A DNA stretch of 64,000 nt from Novosphingobium panipatense (GTDB taxonomy: Bacteria; Pseudomonadota; Alphaproteobacteria; Sphingomonadales; Sphingomonadaceae): NCBI RefSeq assembly GCF_002149965.1, contig NZ_MSQB01000007.1:62001-126000 (forward strand). The letters run 5' to 3'. Of the stretch, positions 25,344 to 32,972 are shown piece by piece. The translations under genes were made by a program, and so were the position numbers. The first letter of the stretch is position 1; the number at the start of each line of letters is the position of its first letter. The notes under the pieces were generated by a model, which ran no database searches, was not told where the DNA came from, and saw only the letters and a list, made by a program, of their open reading frames with translations.

Positions 25344-26315
25344 ATGCCCTCTTTGTTCGAAAACGCTGTTGCTTCAATTCGAATGGGGGTCGAAGACTTT
25401 CGGCAACAAGACCATGATCGCGACATTTCGGCTGTTCGTAACTTCTACGCCGGAGTGCTGCTCCTCGCGAAAGAGGCGCTCATTCGATCTGCGCCAAACG
25501 CTGATCCGCAACATGTAATCGGAGCGAAGTTTAAGCCAGTGCCGGACGGGTCTGGAGGGGTCGAGATGTCCCAAGTTGGGCATACGACCATCGACTTCCG
25601 GGCGATTGGTGAACGGGCCCAGGATTTCGGGGTGGCACTGGACGGCAAGGCGCTCAAGGCGCTTAACGAAATCCGCAATGATATGGAGCATCATTATACA
25701 TCTGAGCCGTCTACAGCGATCCGCGCGGCAATAAGTAAAGGCTTTCCCGTCGCCGCCTCCTTGTTCCGACAGATGGAAGAAGATCCCATTGCCTTGCTGG
25801 GAGAAGCGTGGACCACCATGCTAGATACCAAAGAACTCTACGATCAAGAGCTTAGAGAAGCCCGCGCCACACTCGCTAAGATCCGGTGGTATTCACCTTC
25901 AATCTCTCCGGAGTTCGTCAAGTGCACGGCCTGTCAGTCCGAGCTGGTCGAACAGATCGATGGAGAAAACGATACTCAGGCAATTGCGGAATTGCGCTGC
26001 AAGACCTGTGGGTCGGACGTTGAAATGGTGGACGTGATCGAACAGGTGCTCGAAGCCGTTTATGGAGCTGAAGCTTACCTTCGGCACAAAGATGTGTCCG
26101 AACCTGGACCGATCTACGATTGCCGGGCTTGTGGTCACTCCACGCTTGTTGAAAGTGAAAATGGCTGCGGCTATTGCAATGAACCTCTAGATTATGTGCG
26201 CGAGTGCAGAAGGTGCGAGGCCGGGATTAGTGTTCAAGACTACTACGAGGGACTTGATGAAGGACTATGCTCTTATTGTTCGCACATATGGTATAAAATG
26301 ATGAAAGAAGATTAG
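25344..26315 (+). CDS. HEPN-motif protein with three zinc-ribbon pairs (cargo)
   Basis: The 323-residue protein has a helical N-terminal domain with RNDMEH at residues 111-116, which fits the R[N/H/D]xxxH motif of HEPN ribonucleases. Six CxxC pairs follow (Cys194/197, 219/222, 260/263, 275/278, 288/291, 309/312), enough for three zinc ribbons. The gene sits in a less GC-rich cargo block between early and late operons. HEPN proteins are frequent in abortive infection and toxin systems. The start chosen has AGGTGA upstream; a GTG 9 bases earlier is possible. Confidence 0.72.
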   Translation: MPSLFENAVASIRMGVEDFRQQDHDRDISAVRNFYAGVLLLAKEALIRSAPNADPQHVIGAKFKPVPDGSGGVEMSQVGHTTIDFRAIGERAQDFGVALDGKALKALNEIRNDMEHHYTSEPSTAIRAAISKGFPVAASLFRQMEEDPIALLGEAWTTMLDTKELYDQELREARATLAKIRWYSPSISPEFVKCTACQSELVEQIDGENDTQAIAELRCKTCGSDVEMVDVIEQVLEAVYGAEAYLRHKDVSEPGPIYDCRACGHSTLVESENGCGYCNEPLDYVRECRRCEAGISVQDYYEGLDEGLCSYCSHIWYKMMKED

Positions 26316-26364
26316 GGCTGAAAATTTCAAAGCATCCGGTAGTTTTTCTTGGGTTTGGCCGCGA

Positions 26365-26706
26365 TTAAACGAGATCGTCGATCGCGATCGTGAGCGCATC
26401 CGCCAACTTACGAAGGGTTTGGACTGAGCCAACCTGTTTGGTGCCTTCGATCTGCGCGATCTGAGCACGGCTTACACCAGCCGCCTCCGAAAGCGCGAGT
26501 TGGGTCAGCCCGCGATACTCACGCCAGACCCGCAGCGGGCTTTCGCCAGCGAGGATGCGGTTGACCAGTTCGGCTGGAACGTATTCATCATCGCCACGCT
26601 CGACGGCAGCCTTCACGCGCTCTGAGGCGCGGATGTCCGCCAGGTCTTCTGCCGCCTCCTGAAGCGCCTGGTACTCTTCGATCGGTATCGTAACCATCTC
26701 ACCCAT
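26365..26706 (-). CDS. XRE-type antitoxin (HigA/HipB-like HTH)
   Basis: The 113-residue protein has an N-terminal dimerisation-like segment (IPIEEYQALQEAAEDLADIR) and a C-terminal HTH (RGLTQLALSEAAGVSRAQIAQIEG). It follows the toxin gene by 11 bases. It should bind the two operator-like palindromes upstream of the toxin gene. Start MGEMVTIP follows GGAGG. Confidence 0.88.
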   Translation of the reverse strand: MGEMVTIPIEEYQALQEAAEDLADIRASERVKAAVERGDDEYVPAELVNRILAGESPLRVWREYRGLTQLALSEAAGVSRAQIAQIEGTKQVGSVQTLRKLADALTIAIDDLV

Positions 26707-26717
26707 GTGAACCTCCA

Positions 26718-26972
26718 TCATTCGTAGATGCTGCCGCGAGAGCCAATCTTCGTCACCGTCAGAACTACGCCATCGTTCATGATGACCCGCCAGTCTCCGA
26801 CCCGAAGGCGGATGTCGTCGCTGCCCTTGAGGGCCTTGACGTTGTTCGCCTGCGAAGCCGGGTCTGCGGCGTAAGCCTCGACCTTCGACACGATCCGCGC
26901 CGACGTATTTGCAGGCATCGAGCGGAGCGTCTTGAGGGCTGAGCGGGCGTACTGGATCGGCTTCATGAGCAT
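26718..26972 (-). CDS. RelE/HigB-like toxin
   Basis: The 84-residue protein has the RelE-fold pattern: ALKTLRSMPANTSARIVSKV, DIRLRVGDWRVIMND, and TVTKIGSRGSIYE at the end. Such proteins cleave mRNA on the ribosome. The order toxin first, antitoxin second is that of higBA modules. The start at 26972 was chosen because GGAGAG precedes it and an upstream start would overlap an operator. Confidence 0.87.
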   Translation of the reverse strand: MLMKPIQYARSALKTLRSMPANTSARIVSKVEAYAADPASQANNVKALKGSDDIRLRVGDWRVIMNDGVVLTVTKIGSRGSIYE

Positions 26973-26974
26973 CA

Positions 26975-27026
26975 ATGTAACTCTCCGTAACATCTTCGTC
27001 AATAAGAATGTTACAGGGAGTTACAT
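26975..27026 (-). promoter_or_regulatory. paired operators of the toxin-antitoxin module
   Basis: Two 19-bp sites, ATGTAACTCTCCGTAACAT (26975-26993) and ATGTTACAGGGAGTTACAT (27008-27026), share the pattern ATGTWAC-N5-GTWACAT and are 33 bp apart. They lie directly before the toxin start, where the antitoxin would repress its own operon. Confidence 0.7.
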
Positions 27027-27120
27027 CTAGATAAGACTTGTGCTGGGCACGGAAACAGGGCAAGTAGATACGGTTGGATTTCGATGCGCCCGCAGCCGAA
27101 AGGTGAGCGGGCTTTGTCGT

Positions 27121-27285
27121 TCAGAATTGAGCCTCGCTCAGCAGCAGGGCTTTTGCGTGGTAGGCCACGGCTCTTTCGCGATGGGCATAGACGGCAGCGA
27201 TTGAACGTCTGCGCCTGAGCGCTTCCTGCGCTTTGCGTGCTTCCTTTCGTGCCCGGCATAGCAGGCGCTCGATAGAAGGTTTCAT
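27121..27285 (-). CDS. possible 54-residue basic protein
   Basis: A short Arg/Ala-rich frame (KPSIERLLCRARKEARKAQE) starts at ATG, 6 bases after GGGAG. It is the only likely gene in the 367-base gap between the toxin operators and the first tRNA. The longer frame runs through both tRNAs and was not used. Confidence 0.35.
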   Translation of the reverse strand: MKPSIERLLCRARKEARKAQEALRRRRSIAAVYAHRERAVAYHAKALLLSEAQF

Positions 27286-27393
27286 AGCCGGCTCCCGAAC
27301 CTCGATGAGCGGGAGGTTATGGAGCGAGCCAGCAGTTTCAAACATGCGTCGGCAAAGTGAATTGATCGCGCGCCTAACTGTTTCGTCATCAAT

Positions 27394-27469
27394 GCCGCCG
27401 TAGCTCCAGTGGTAGAGCAGCCGCTTTGTAAGCGGACGGTCCAAGGTTCGAATCCTTATGGCGGCACCA
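27394..27469 (+). tRNA. phage tRNA-Thr (UGU)
   Basis: The 76 bases include encoded CCA. Acceptor arms GCCGCCG and TGGCGGC pair with one G-U. The anticodon loop TTTGTAA gives TGT. The anticodon and T stems have one mismatch each, so it is less regular than a host tRNA. It lies within the prophage. Confidence 0.85.
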
Positions 27470-27519
27470 CCCGTTTCGATATCGAAGCAATTTTCGCCAG
27501 ATCGGGCGTAAACCTCCAG

Positions 27520-27593
27520 GCGGCCATCGTCTAACGGTAAGGCCTCAGCCTTCCAAGCTGATGATGCCGGTTCGATCCCGGCTGGCCGCTCCA
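27520..27593 (+). tRNA. phage tRNA-Gly (UCC)
   Basis: The 74 bases include CCA. Acceptor arms GCGGCCA and TGGCCGC pair fully. The anticodon loop CTTCCAA gives TCC. The body closely follows the bacterial tRNA-Gly(UCC) pattern. Confidence 0.92.
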
Positions 27594-27608
27594 TTCAAAG
27601 GCGCGACT

Positions 27609-27944
27609 ATGGACCAGCCGAGCTGGCGTCACGACAAGCGCACGGCCGCAGAGCGCGGCTACGGAGGGAAGTGGCAGAAGGCCCGGCTCTCCTTCCTCGC
27701 TGCCAATCCCACATGCTGCCGATGCTCAGCTCGAGGCCGGGAGGTCCCATCTACCGTTGTTAATCACCGCGTCCCTCACAGAGGCGATAGTAAGCTGTTT
27801 TGGGATCGCAAGAATTGGGAAGCAGTCTGCAAACCTTGTCATGACGGCGAGATCCAGAGGGAGGAACGCACAGGTATCGTCCACGGAAGCGACATCGCCG
27901 GCCGCCCACTAGATCCCGCCCATCCTTGGAATAGGGATTCGTAG
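27609..27944 (+). CDS. HNH endonuclease of the packaging module
   Basis: The 111-residue protein has a CxxC-flanked HNH domain: Cys36/37/39, Asn52-His53 (VVNHRVPHRGD), Asn69 and CKPCHD at 74-79. HNH proteins next to terminase genes help large terminase cut cos sites in HK97-like phages. It begins 15 bases after tRNA-Gly. Confidence 0.9.
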   Translation: MDQPSWRHDKRTAAERGYGGKWQKARLSFLAANPTCCRCSARGREVPSTVVNHRVPHRGDSKLFWDRKNWEAVCKPCHDGEIQREERTGIVHGSDIAGRPLDPAHPWNRDS

Positions 27945-27951
27945 GATCAGT

Positions 27952-28224
27952 CTAAACCGGTCGCGCGTGATCCCACATCGCCTTTGCTGCTTCCAGCTGA
28001 CGTCGCACCTTTTCATAATTTGCAACGGCCGGATCCGCCGACAAATCTGCGAAAACGGTTTCCATATGCTTGATCTCTTGCTCGTTCAGATGCCCCTGCC
28101 GTCGCGCGGAGCATAACAGAACAAGGGCGCCATCTAGTGCAAGACGGCCAAGGGAGTTTCGTTCATTCACATTATCGATCATCCGAACCAGAGCTTGGAT
28201 AGTTTCAGCCGTCTTGACGTCCAT
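27952..28224 (-). CDS. hypothetical prophage protein, opposite strand
   Basis: The 90-residue helical protein is encoded against the late operon, between the HNH and small terminase genes. The sequence begins DVKTAETIQALVRMIDNVNE. No family was recognised. It could be a separately expressed cargo gene. Confidence 0.6.
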   Translation of the reverse strand: MDVKTAETIQALVRMIDNVNERNSLGRLALDGALVLLCSARRQGHLNEQEIKHMETVFADLSADPAVANYEKVRRQLEAAKAMWDHARPV

Positions 28225-28378
28225 TTAGGTCTCCTCTGTCGAGGGCAAACGTAGCGCACCTACCCCCCTTCCGAAAGTCTGAGCCGACCTAGGCCTAGAC
28301 CGCTACTGGACCTTCATGTGCGCCGAGACCAATTTTTGAGGGGGGAGGGTTTCAGCCATTTCCCTCAGCGAGGCATCA
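28225..28378. other. gap before small terminase, possible cos or late-promoter region
   Basis: The 154 bases hold no gene. They contain the palindrome CCTAGGCCTAG and a G-rich run (GGGGGGAGGG) just before terS. A cos site is expected near here in HNH-type packaging modules, but no site was identified. Confidence 0.25.
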
Positions 28379-28807
28379 ATGACCAACGTCGTCGAGCTTG
28401 ATGGCGGCGATGGCATCCCGCCTGAGCCGAACTGGCGGAGCATCTTCGGCCGTGCCGCAGATCGCGAAGCCGCTTCGGCTTACTGGAAAGGCATCATCAG
28501 CGAGTTGCGGTCCGCCGAGAAGCTCGCGGTCGCGAACGAGCATTCGATCAAGCGGCTGGTGGTTGCCTACATCACCTACGACATCAGCGCCCGCGAGGTT
28601 CTGAAGTCGGGACCGGTGATAAAGGCAAAGAAAACCGGGGTGCCGACGTATAACCCCTGGTGGACTACCATGAGCAACGCCGACAGCCAGGCTGCCGCGC
28701 TCGAGAAGTCGCTCTGCATCAGTCCGCGTGATCGCGGCGCAGGCGCCAAGGTAGAACGGAAGGCTCGCCGGCAGACCGGCGGCGGATACCTGAAGAACCG
28801 TGGCTAA
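28379..28807 (+). CDS. terminase small subunit, P27-like
   Basis: The 142-residue protein has the P27-family pattern: AYWKGIISELRSAEKLAVANE and VPTYNPWWTTMSNADSQAAA. It would recognise phage DNA for packaging. Its stop lies 8 bases inside the large subunit gene. Confidence 0.85.
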   Translation: MTNVVELDGGDGIPPEPNWRSIFGRAADREAASAYWKGIISELRSAEKLAVANEHSIKRLVVAYITYDISAREVLKSGPVIKAKKTGVPTYNPWWTTMSNADSQAAALEKSLCISPRDRGAGAKVERKARRQTGGGYLKNRG

Positions 28808-30614
28808 CCGCTTCCTGTCGGACCCAGATCCGACGACGGCATGGGCAAAGGCGGCAGTCGAAGGAAAGCTGTTCACCTGCGGCGAGCTCGTCCGGCACGC
28901 CGCCGAGCGCCACCTGCGCGATATTCGTGACGGCGAGCGCCGCGGCATCTTCTGGCGGCCTGATGCGGCCGCTCACTTCCTGAATTTCCTCCCGTCGGTT
29001 TTCCAGGTGACGGACGGGCCAGCCGCCGGCGAGCCATTTTACCCGTTGGAGTATCACACCTTTGTCGGCGGAAGTCTGTTTGGCTGGCGAACGGCGACCA
29101 ACCGCTGGCGCTTCCGAACCGGCTGGCTGGAGACGGGGAAGGGGCAAGCAAAGTCCCCGCTGATGGGCGCCATCGGCGTCTACATCATGGGCTGGTGCGA
29201 TATTCCGCGCGCGCAGTGCTATGCAATCGGAGAAGACAAGGCCACCGCCAACGTCCTTTTCCGCGACGCCGTCGCGATGTGCCGTGCCGACATTCCGGGC
29301 GGCGATGAAGGCGAGAGCCTGGAAGGTCTAGGCGAGGTACTAATCCGAGGTGAACTCGAGAACGCCTGGAAAATCGAGCATCCCGATAGCGGTTCGTTCT
29401 TCATGCCGATTGCCAGCGGCGAAAGTCAGTCGGGCCCGCGGCCGTCCTATGTCGCCGGCGACGAGATCCACGAACTGAAGTCCGAATCCGCACTGCTGAC
29501 GTGGAAGGCGGCAATCGACAAGGTCGCCGGCAACGCCCTGATGTTGATGGGTACGAACACGCCAGCGCGTTCGTCCCAGCATGTCGGCACATCCTATTCC
29601 GACACCTATCAGCAGATCGTCAAAGGTGAGGCGAGGGACGACACCGCATTCGCGTTCATAGCGCGCATCGATAAGACCGATCGCGACACTGTCCTGGACG
29701 ACGAGAGGGCCTGGCAGAAGTCACTCCCGGCCCTTGGTGAAACCTTCCCGATCGAGAACATTCGCGAGACGGTGAACTCGGCGAAACTGCGGCCGTCGAC
29801 GAAGTCCAGCGTGAAGCGCCTCTATTTCGGTATCGACAGTGCTGCAGCGGACTTCTGGATCAGCGAAGACAAGTGGACCGCAGTACAAGGGGTGGTCGAT
29901 GCCCGCGCGATGCGAGGGCGCAAGTCCTGGCTGTCGCTCGATCTCTCGCAGAAGAACGACCTTACCGCTCTATCGCAAGCATGGGAGCTTCCCGACGAGC
30001 TGATAGCGGTGAAGTCTTGGTACTGGACCACGAAAGAGGGCCTGGAAGAGCGAGCGGACCGCGATAAAGCGCCATATGTCGATTGGGTCGAGGACAAGTA
30101 CCTGACCGCCACGCCCGGCGCGACGATCGATCACACCTATGTCGCCCAGCAGGTAAAGGAACTGGTGGCAGATCACGAAGTAGAGGCCTTGGTCGTAGAC
30201 CCGGCTTTTCTGACCTCATTCACCGACGCCTGCGATCAGGTTGGCCTAGACTGGTGGCTCTGGGAAGGCCCCGGAAAGCCCGAAGGTCGGGGCCTCAAGA
30301 TCGTCAAGCATGCCCAGGGTCAGCGGATCATGTTCGAGGAGCGGCAGCTCTGCATGCCTCATTCGATCACTCGGACCGAGGACCATATCCTCGACGGCAA
30401 GCTCGTCATCGATTCCTCACCCGTGACGTACAGCTGCGCAGCGAACGCTTTCATCGAGGCCGATGGCATCGGCAACCGCATGTTCAACAAGAAGAAGTCG
30501 CGTGGGCGGATCGACGGGATGGTGACCATCGCCATGGCTGTCGGAGCAGCCACCGCCACCGCGAAACCCAAGAAAAAGTCGGTTTACGCCTCGCGAGGCA
30601 TCATCCGCGTCTGA
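28800..30614 (+). CDS. terminase large subunit
   Basis: The 604-residue protein starts at GTG. The ATPase domain has a Walker A-like ETGKGQAKS (residues 111-119) and Walker B VAGDEIHEL with Asp221-Glu222. The C-terminal nuclease part begins around WLSLDLSQKNDLTAL (near 380) and has further acidic residues (VDWVEDKYL, LVVDPAFLTS). It drives DNA into the procapsid and cuts it. Family: Terminase_1/HK97-like. Confidence 0.93.
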   Translation: MANRFLSDPDPTTAWAKAAVEGKLFTCGELVRHAAERHLRDIRDGERRGIFWRPDAAAHFLNFLPSVFQVTDGPAAGEPFYPLEYHTFVGGSLFGWRTATNRWRFRTGWLETGKGQAKSPLMGAIGVYIMGWCDIPRAQCYAIGEDKATANVLFRDAVAMCRADIPGGDEGESLEGLGEVLIRGELENAWKIEHPDSGSFFMPIASGESQSGPRPSYVAGDEIHELKSESALLTWKAAIDKVAGNALMLMGTNTPARSSQHVGTSYSDTYQQIVKGEARDDTAFAFIARIDKTDRDTVLDDERAWQKSLPALGETFPIENIRETVNSAKLRPSTKSSVKRLYFGIDSAAADFWISEDKWTAVQGVVDARAMRGRKSWLSLDLSQKNDLTALSQAWELPDELIAVKSWYWTTKEGLEERADRDKAPYVDWVEDKYLTATPGATIDHTYVAQQVKELVADHEVEALVVDPAFLTSFTDACDQVGLDWWLWEGPGKPEGRGLKIVKHAQGQRIMFEERQLCMPHSITRTEDHILDGKLVIDSSPVTYSCAANAFIEADGIGNRMFNKKKSRGRIDGMVTIAMAVGAATATAKPKKKSVYASRGIIRV

Positions 30615-30625
30615 CAGGAGGGTGC

Positions 30626-31984
30626 ATGGCATCGCCGGACGATTATCGTCGCCAATCGGGCTACCGCCGGTCCAGCGAGGCGGGGGTGCAGGTCGCACCG
30701 CCCGCGCACATCGGGCACAATGGCGGCCTCGCCATGATAGATCGAACCGGGCCGATTGAGGCATGGCAGTCGATGGAGATGGATAGCCCGCTCCTGGCCG
30801 AGTTTATGCGGGGAGGTGGAGCGGTCGCGGCTGGAATGACCGTCACGGAAATGACTGCGCTGCGGAACAGCACGTATTTCCGAGGCGAGAACCTGATCTC
30901 CAGTGCAATCGGGATGTTGCCGACGTTCCTGATGCGCCGAACGGTCGATAGCCAGGGCCGCGAGAAAATCGAGAAGGCGACCGATCACCCGCTTTATCGG
31001 CTGCTGAAGAAACGGCCCAACACCTTCCAAACGGCCTTTGAATTCAAGAGCTATATGCAGCAGCTCGCGCTGCGCGACGGGAATGCCTACGGCCTGATCG
31101 TCCCGGACTATCGGGGCCGGGCCGCCCAGATCATCCCGCTGGCGCGCGGCGCATGCAAGCCGAAGCTACCCGACGACTGGGTCCTGACTTTCGAATACCG
31201 GCGCCCGACCGGCGGTACCGTGATCTTGAAAGCCAACCAGGTCTTCCACTTCCGCCACCCCATGACGCGAGATGGCCTGACGGGCCTGAGCATGAAGGAC
31301 ATCGCGCGCGAGACGCTCGGCACCGCCGCACAGGCCGAACGCGCTGCGGGCAAGATGCTCAAGGGCGGGGTGATGGCTGGCGGGGCACTCGAATCCGAGA
31401 ACGACCTCGGCGAAGAGGCGATCGAGAACCTGAAGCAGAGCATGCGGGAGCGCTCCATCGATGGCGAGAACGCGGGCGAGTGGCTGGTGCTCGAGGGCGG
31501 TTTGAAGGCGAAGCCCTTCATCACCAGCGCCCGCGACGCTCAGTACGACGAGCTGCGCAAGCGGACCGTTGAAGACATCGCGCGATTCATGGACGTCCCC
31601 CGCCCGTTGCTCATGATGGACGAGACCGCTTGGGGCACCGGCATTGAGCAGCTGGGCCTGTTCTTCGTGACCTACTGCCTGATGAAGTGGTTCGTCGCGT
31701 GGGAACAGGCGATCGAGCGTTCGTGCTTCACCCAGGCGGAACAGGACGCCGACGAGCTCTACGTCAAGTTCAACGAGGGAGCCTTGCTCCGCGGCTCGCT
31801 CAAGGACCAGGCCGAGTTCTTCAAGGCCGCCCTTGGCCCGAACCAAGCGTACCGATCGGTGAATGAGGTCCGCAGCGCCTTCGACCTGAACCCGAAGACG
31901 GGCGACGAAACCGGGCCGGACGCAATCCCGCAGCCATCTGCCGCCGCCGCTACCCCCACGAAGGAGCCTGTTGATGACCGATAA
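30626..31984 (+). CDS. portal protein, HK97 family
   Basis: The 452-residue protein shows typical portal stretches: RNSTYFRGENLISSAIGMLP, QLALRDGNAYGLIVPDYRGR and IARFMDVPRPLLMMDETAWG. The portal forms the dodecameric DNA gate at the capsid vertex. The ATG follows AGGAGGG. A shadow frame extends farther upstream into the terminase gene and was not used. Confidence 0.93.
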   Translation: MASPDDYRRQSGYRRSSEAGVQVAPPAHIGHNGGLAMIDRTGPIEAWQSMEMDSPLLAEFMRGGGAVAAGMTVTEMTALRNSTYFRGENLISSAIGMLPTFLMRRTVDSQGREKIEKATDHPLYRLLKKRPNTFQTAFEFKSYMQQLALRDGNAYGLIVPDYRGRAAQIIPLARGACKPKLPDDWVLTFEYRRPTGGTVILKANQVFHFRHPMTRDGLTGLSMKDIARETLGTAAQAERAAGKMLKGGVMAGGALESENDLGEEAIENLKQSMRERSIDGENAGEWLVLEGGLKAKPFITSARDAQYDELRKRTVEDIARFMDVPRPLLMMDETAWGTGIEQLGLFFVTYCLMKWFVAWEQAIERSCFTQAEQDADELYVKFNEGALLRGSLKDQAEFFKAALGPNQAYRSVNEVRSAFDLNPKTGDETGPDAIPQPSAAAATPTKEPVDDR

Positions 31985-32960
31985 GCCGCAGGCGCTGGGG
32001 AAACCGGCCGCCGTTCGAACCCTCAATGACCGCCCGCTACCCGGCAAGCCGGCGCCGGTTACCGCCGCCCCGCCCCGCCCGCGCGGCGTTGCCGGTAAGG
32101 TCATGGGCCGGGAGCGCCCTTCCGCGCTGCCGATGCCCGCCACCCGCGAGGTCTATGCCCTGTCGAAGCCGAATGTCCTCGACCGCTGGAACGAAGTCGG
32201 CGCCGGTGTGCGGGCCGTGGCGCGTGGCGACAACGTCATCACGATGTTCGGCGACATCGGCCACGACTATTGGGCTGGGACTGAGATCACCGCCAAATCC
32301 GTGACTTCGCAGCTCCGCGCCATCGGCGATCGGGACATCGAGGTGCATATCAACTCGGGCGGCGGCGACATGTTCGAAGGGATCGCGATCTTCAACGTCC
32401 TGCGCGAGCACCCCCAGAACGTCACCATCAAGGTTATGGGCATGGCTGCCTCCGCCGCATCGGTCATCGCCATGGCGGGCGACACTATCGAGATCGGCGC
32501 GGCCAGCTTCCTGATGATCCACAACTGCTGGGTCGGCGCCGTCGGGAATCGCCACGACATGATCGAGGTCGCAGCCTTTCTTGAGCCCTTCGACCGGGCC
32601 ATGGCCGAAACCTACGCGGCGCGGACCGGCTCGGACGTTGCCGAGGTGGTGAAGTGGATGGACGCGGAGACTTGGATGTCCGGATCGGTGGCCATTGATC
32701 GCGGCTTCGCGCAGGCGCTGCTCGCGGCAGACCAGGTCACCGTCGACGAAGCGGCCAAGGCTGCCGACCTTGCCACCAACGAACTTCGCGCGATGGAGCT
32801 GACGCTCGTCGCTGCGGGTCACACGCGCTCCGATGCGCGCGCCCGCATCAACAAGATCAAGGGTACGCCAGGCGCTGCCCACGATGACGTCGACACGCCG
32901 GGCGCTGCCGACACAGAACTCGCCCTGCCGCTCGCAGGGCTTCTCGACGCGTTCCGCTAG
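31974..32960 (+). CDS. head maturation protease, ClpP-like
   Basis: The 328-residue protein has a Pro-rich N-terminal extension of about 70 residues, then a ClpP/S14-like domain. HINSGGGDMFEGIAIFNVLR precedes the nucleophile in MGMAASAASVIAMAG, and the His is in FLMIHN. It would trim the capsid protein. It overlaps the portal gene by 11 bases. Confidence 0.92.
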   Translation: MTDKPQALGKPAAVRTLNDRPLPGKPAPVTAAPPRPRGVAGKVMGRERPSALPMPATREVYALSKPNVLDRWNEVGAGVRAVARGDNVITMFGDIGHDYWAGTEITAKSVTSQLRAIGDRDIEVHINSGGGDMFEGIAIFNVLREHPQNVTIKVMGMAASAASVIAMAGDTIEIGAASFLMIHNCWVGAVGNRHDMIEVAAFLEPFDRAMAETYAARTGSDVAEVVKWMDAETWMSGSVAIDRGFAQALLAADQVTVDEAAKAADLATNELRAMELTLVAAGHTRSDARARINKIKGTPGAAHDDVDTPGAADTELALPLAGLLDAFR

Positions 32961-32972
32961 GAGACTACCAAA

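Noticed and set aside
27121-27594. Longer frame running through both phage tRNAs
   Set aside because: It covers two structured tRNA genes; only a short 3' part could be real and is listed with low confidence.
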